A DNA stretch of 64,000 nt from NCBI GenBank assembly GCA_033675265.1, contig JAUJYZ010000473.1, positions 160,001-224,000 on the forward strand. The letters run 5' to 3'. Under the pieces are notes generated by a model that saw only the letters and a list, made by a program, of their open reading frames with translations, searched no databases and was not told the origin of the DNA. Below, in pieces: positions 63,741 through 64,000 of this stretch (the stretch's first letter is position 1; each line of letters begins with the position of its first letter). Source of the DNA: Actinostola sp. cb2023. Taxonomy: Eukaryota > Cnidaria > Anthozoa > Actiniaria > Actinostolidae. The position numbers were made by a program, and so were the translations under genes.

Positions 63741-64000
63741 CTCTATTCTTGGTGATTCGTCGTGATTCGCCGTCGCTTTGATTTGCAGTTTTGCTGTGAT
63801 TTATACCGGCGATGTAATCGTCAACATAATCAAGGACAACAGCTAGAACTCTACGGGTCTAAACTTCGGCAAAACTGCTCCAAAGTAGACGAATTGAAGT
63901 GAAGTGAAGCTCCAAAGTAGACGATTTTCTCTCCCCATAACCGCCTGTTACTTAAGCCCCGGTCAAACGTGAACACAAGTCCATGCAAGTTTTGACTTGC

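Overview
The window looks like a repeat-saturated stretch of a marine invertebrate nuclear genome, most likely an anthozoan cnidarian. This is inferred from spliced exons, NHL-repeat coding sequence, DIRS and Crypton-type tyrosine-recombinase elements, many small TIR elements, and gene families I recall as common but unnamed in coral and anemone genomes. I see no rRNA or tRNA gene, CRISPR array or bacterial operon. Ordinary host coding sequence is sparse: the 3' exons of an NHL-repeat gene (448-2585), one isolated well-bounded exon (13358-13513), a short minus-strand terminal exon (38916-39117) and two exons of a secreted Thr-rich protein (49106-51088).

Layout. 1-13000 holds a microsatellite, the NHL gene end and a patchwork of palindromic and TIR elements. 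13534-17876 is a 45-bp minisatellite split by a Crypton-like element. 17886-31953 is a transposon with about 1-kb TIRs (element D: a zinc-finger gene and a RecQ-like helicase fragment). Inside D sits element A (18831-27592), an AT-rich 8.76-kb virus-like element with a packaging ATPase, a BRO-N/nuclease gene and a run of small membrane and putative virion genes. 31954-39160 is again TIR elements and inverted repeats. 39341-48161 is element B, a second virus-like element of 8.82 kb with a perfect 6-bp target duplication GTGATA. It carries a zinc-finger packaging ATPase, a Fic-domain protein and a cysteine-rich protein, and is itself interrupted by the smaller element C (41448-43432, target duplication CACACT). 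51612-56712 is a 5.1-kb array of a 30-bp minisatellite with higher-order structure. 57229-61792 is a decayed DIRS-type retrotransposon. The rest is palindromic and TIR repeats.

The strongest candidates for something undescribed are: (i) elements A, B and C, which share AGTAG termini and 5-6-bp target duplications as Polinton/Maverick integration would leave, yet show no integrase or protein-primed DNA polymerase; (ii) a 13-bp split motif, TGGG-N3-CCTGTG, present 28 times with a variable centre and clustered as spaced repeats in otherwise unrelated sequence. Both virus-like elements are decayed (frameshifts, insertions), so they are old genomic copies. All family names come from reading translated motifs without database searches.
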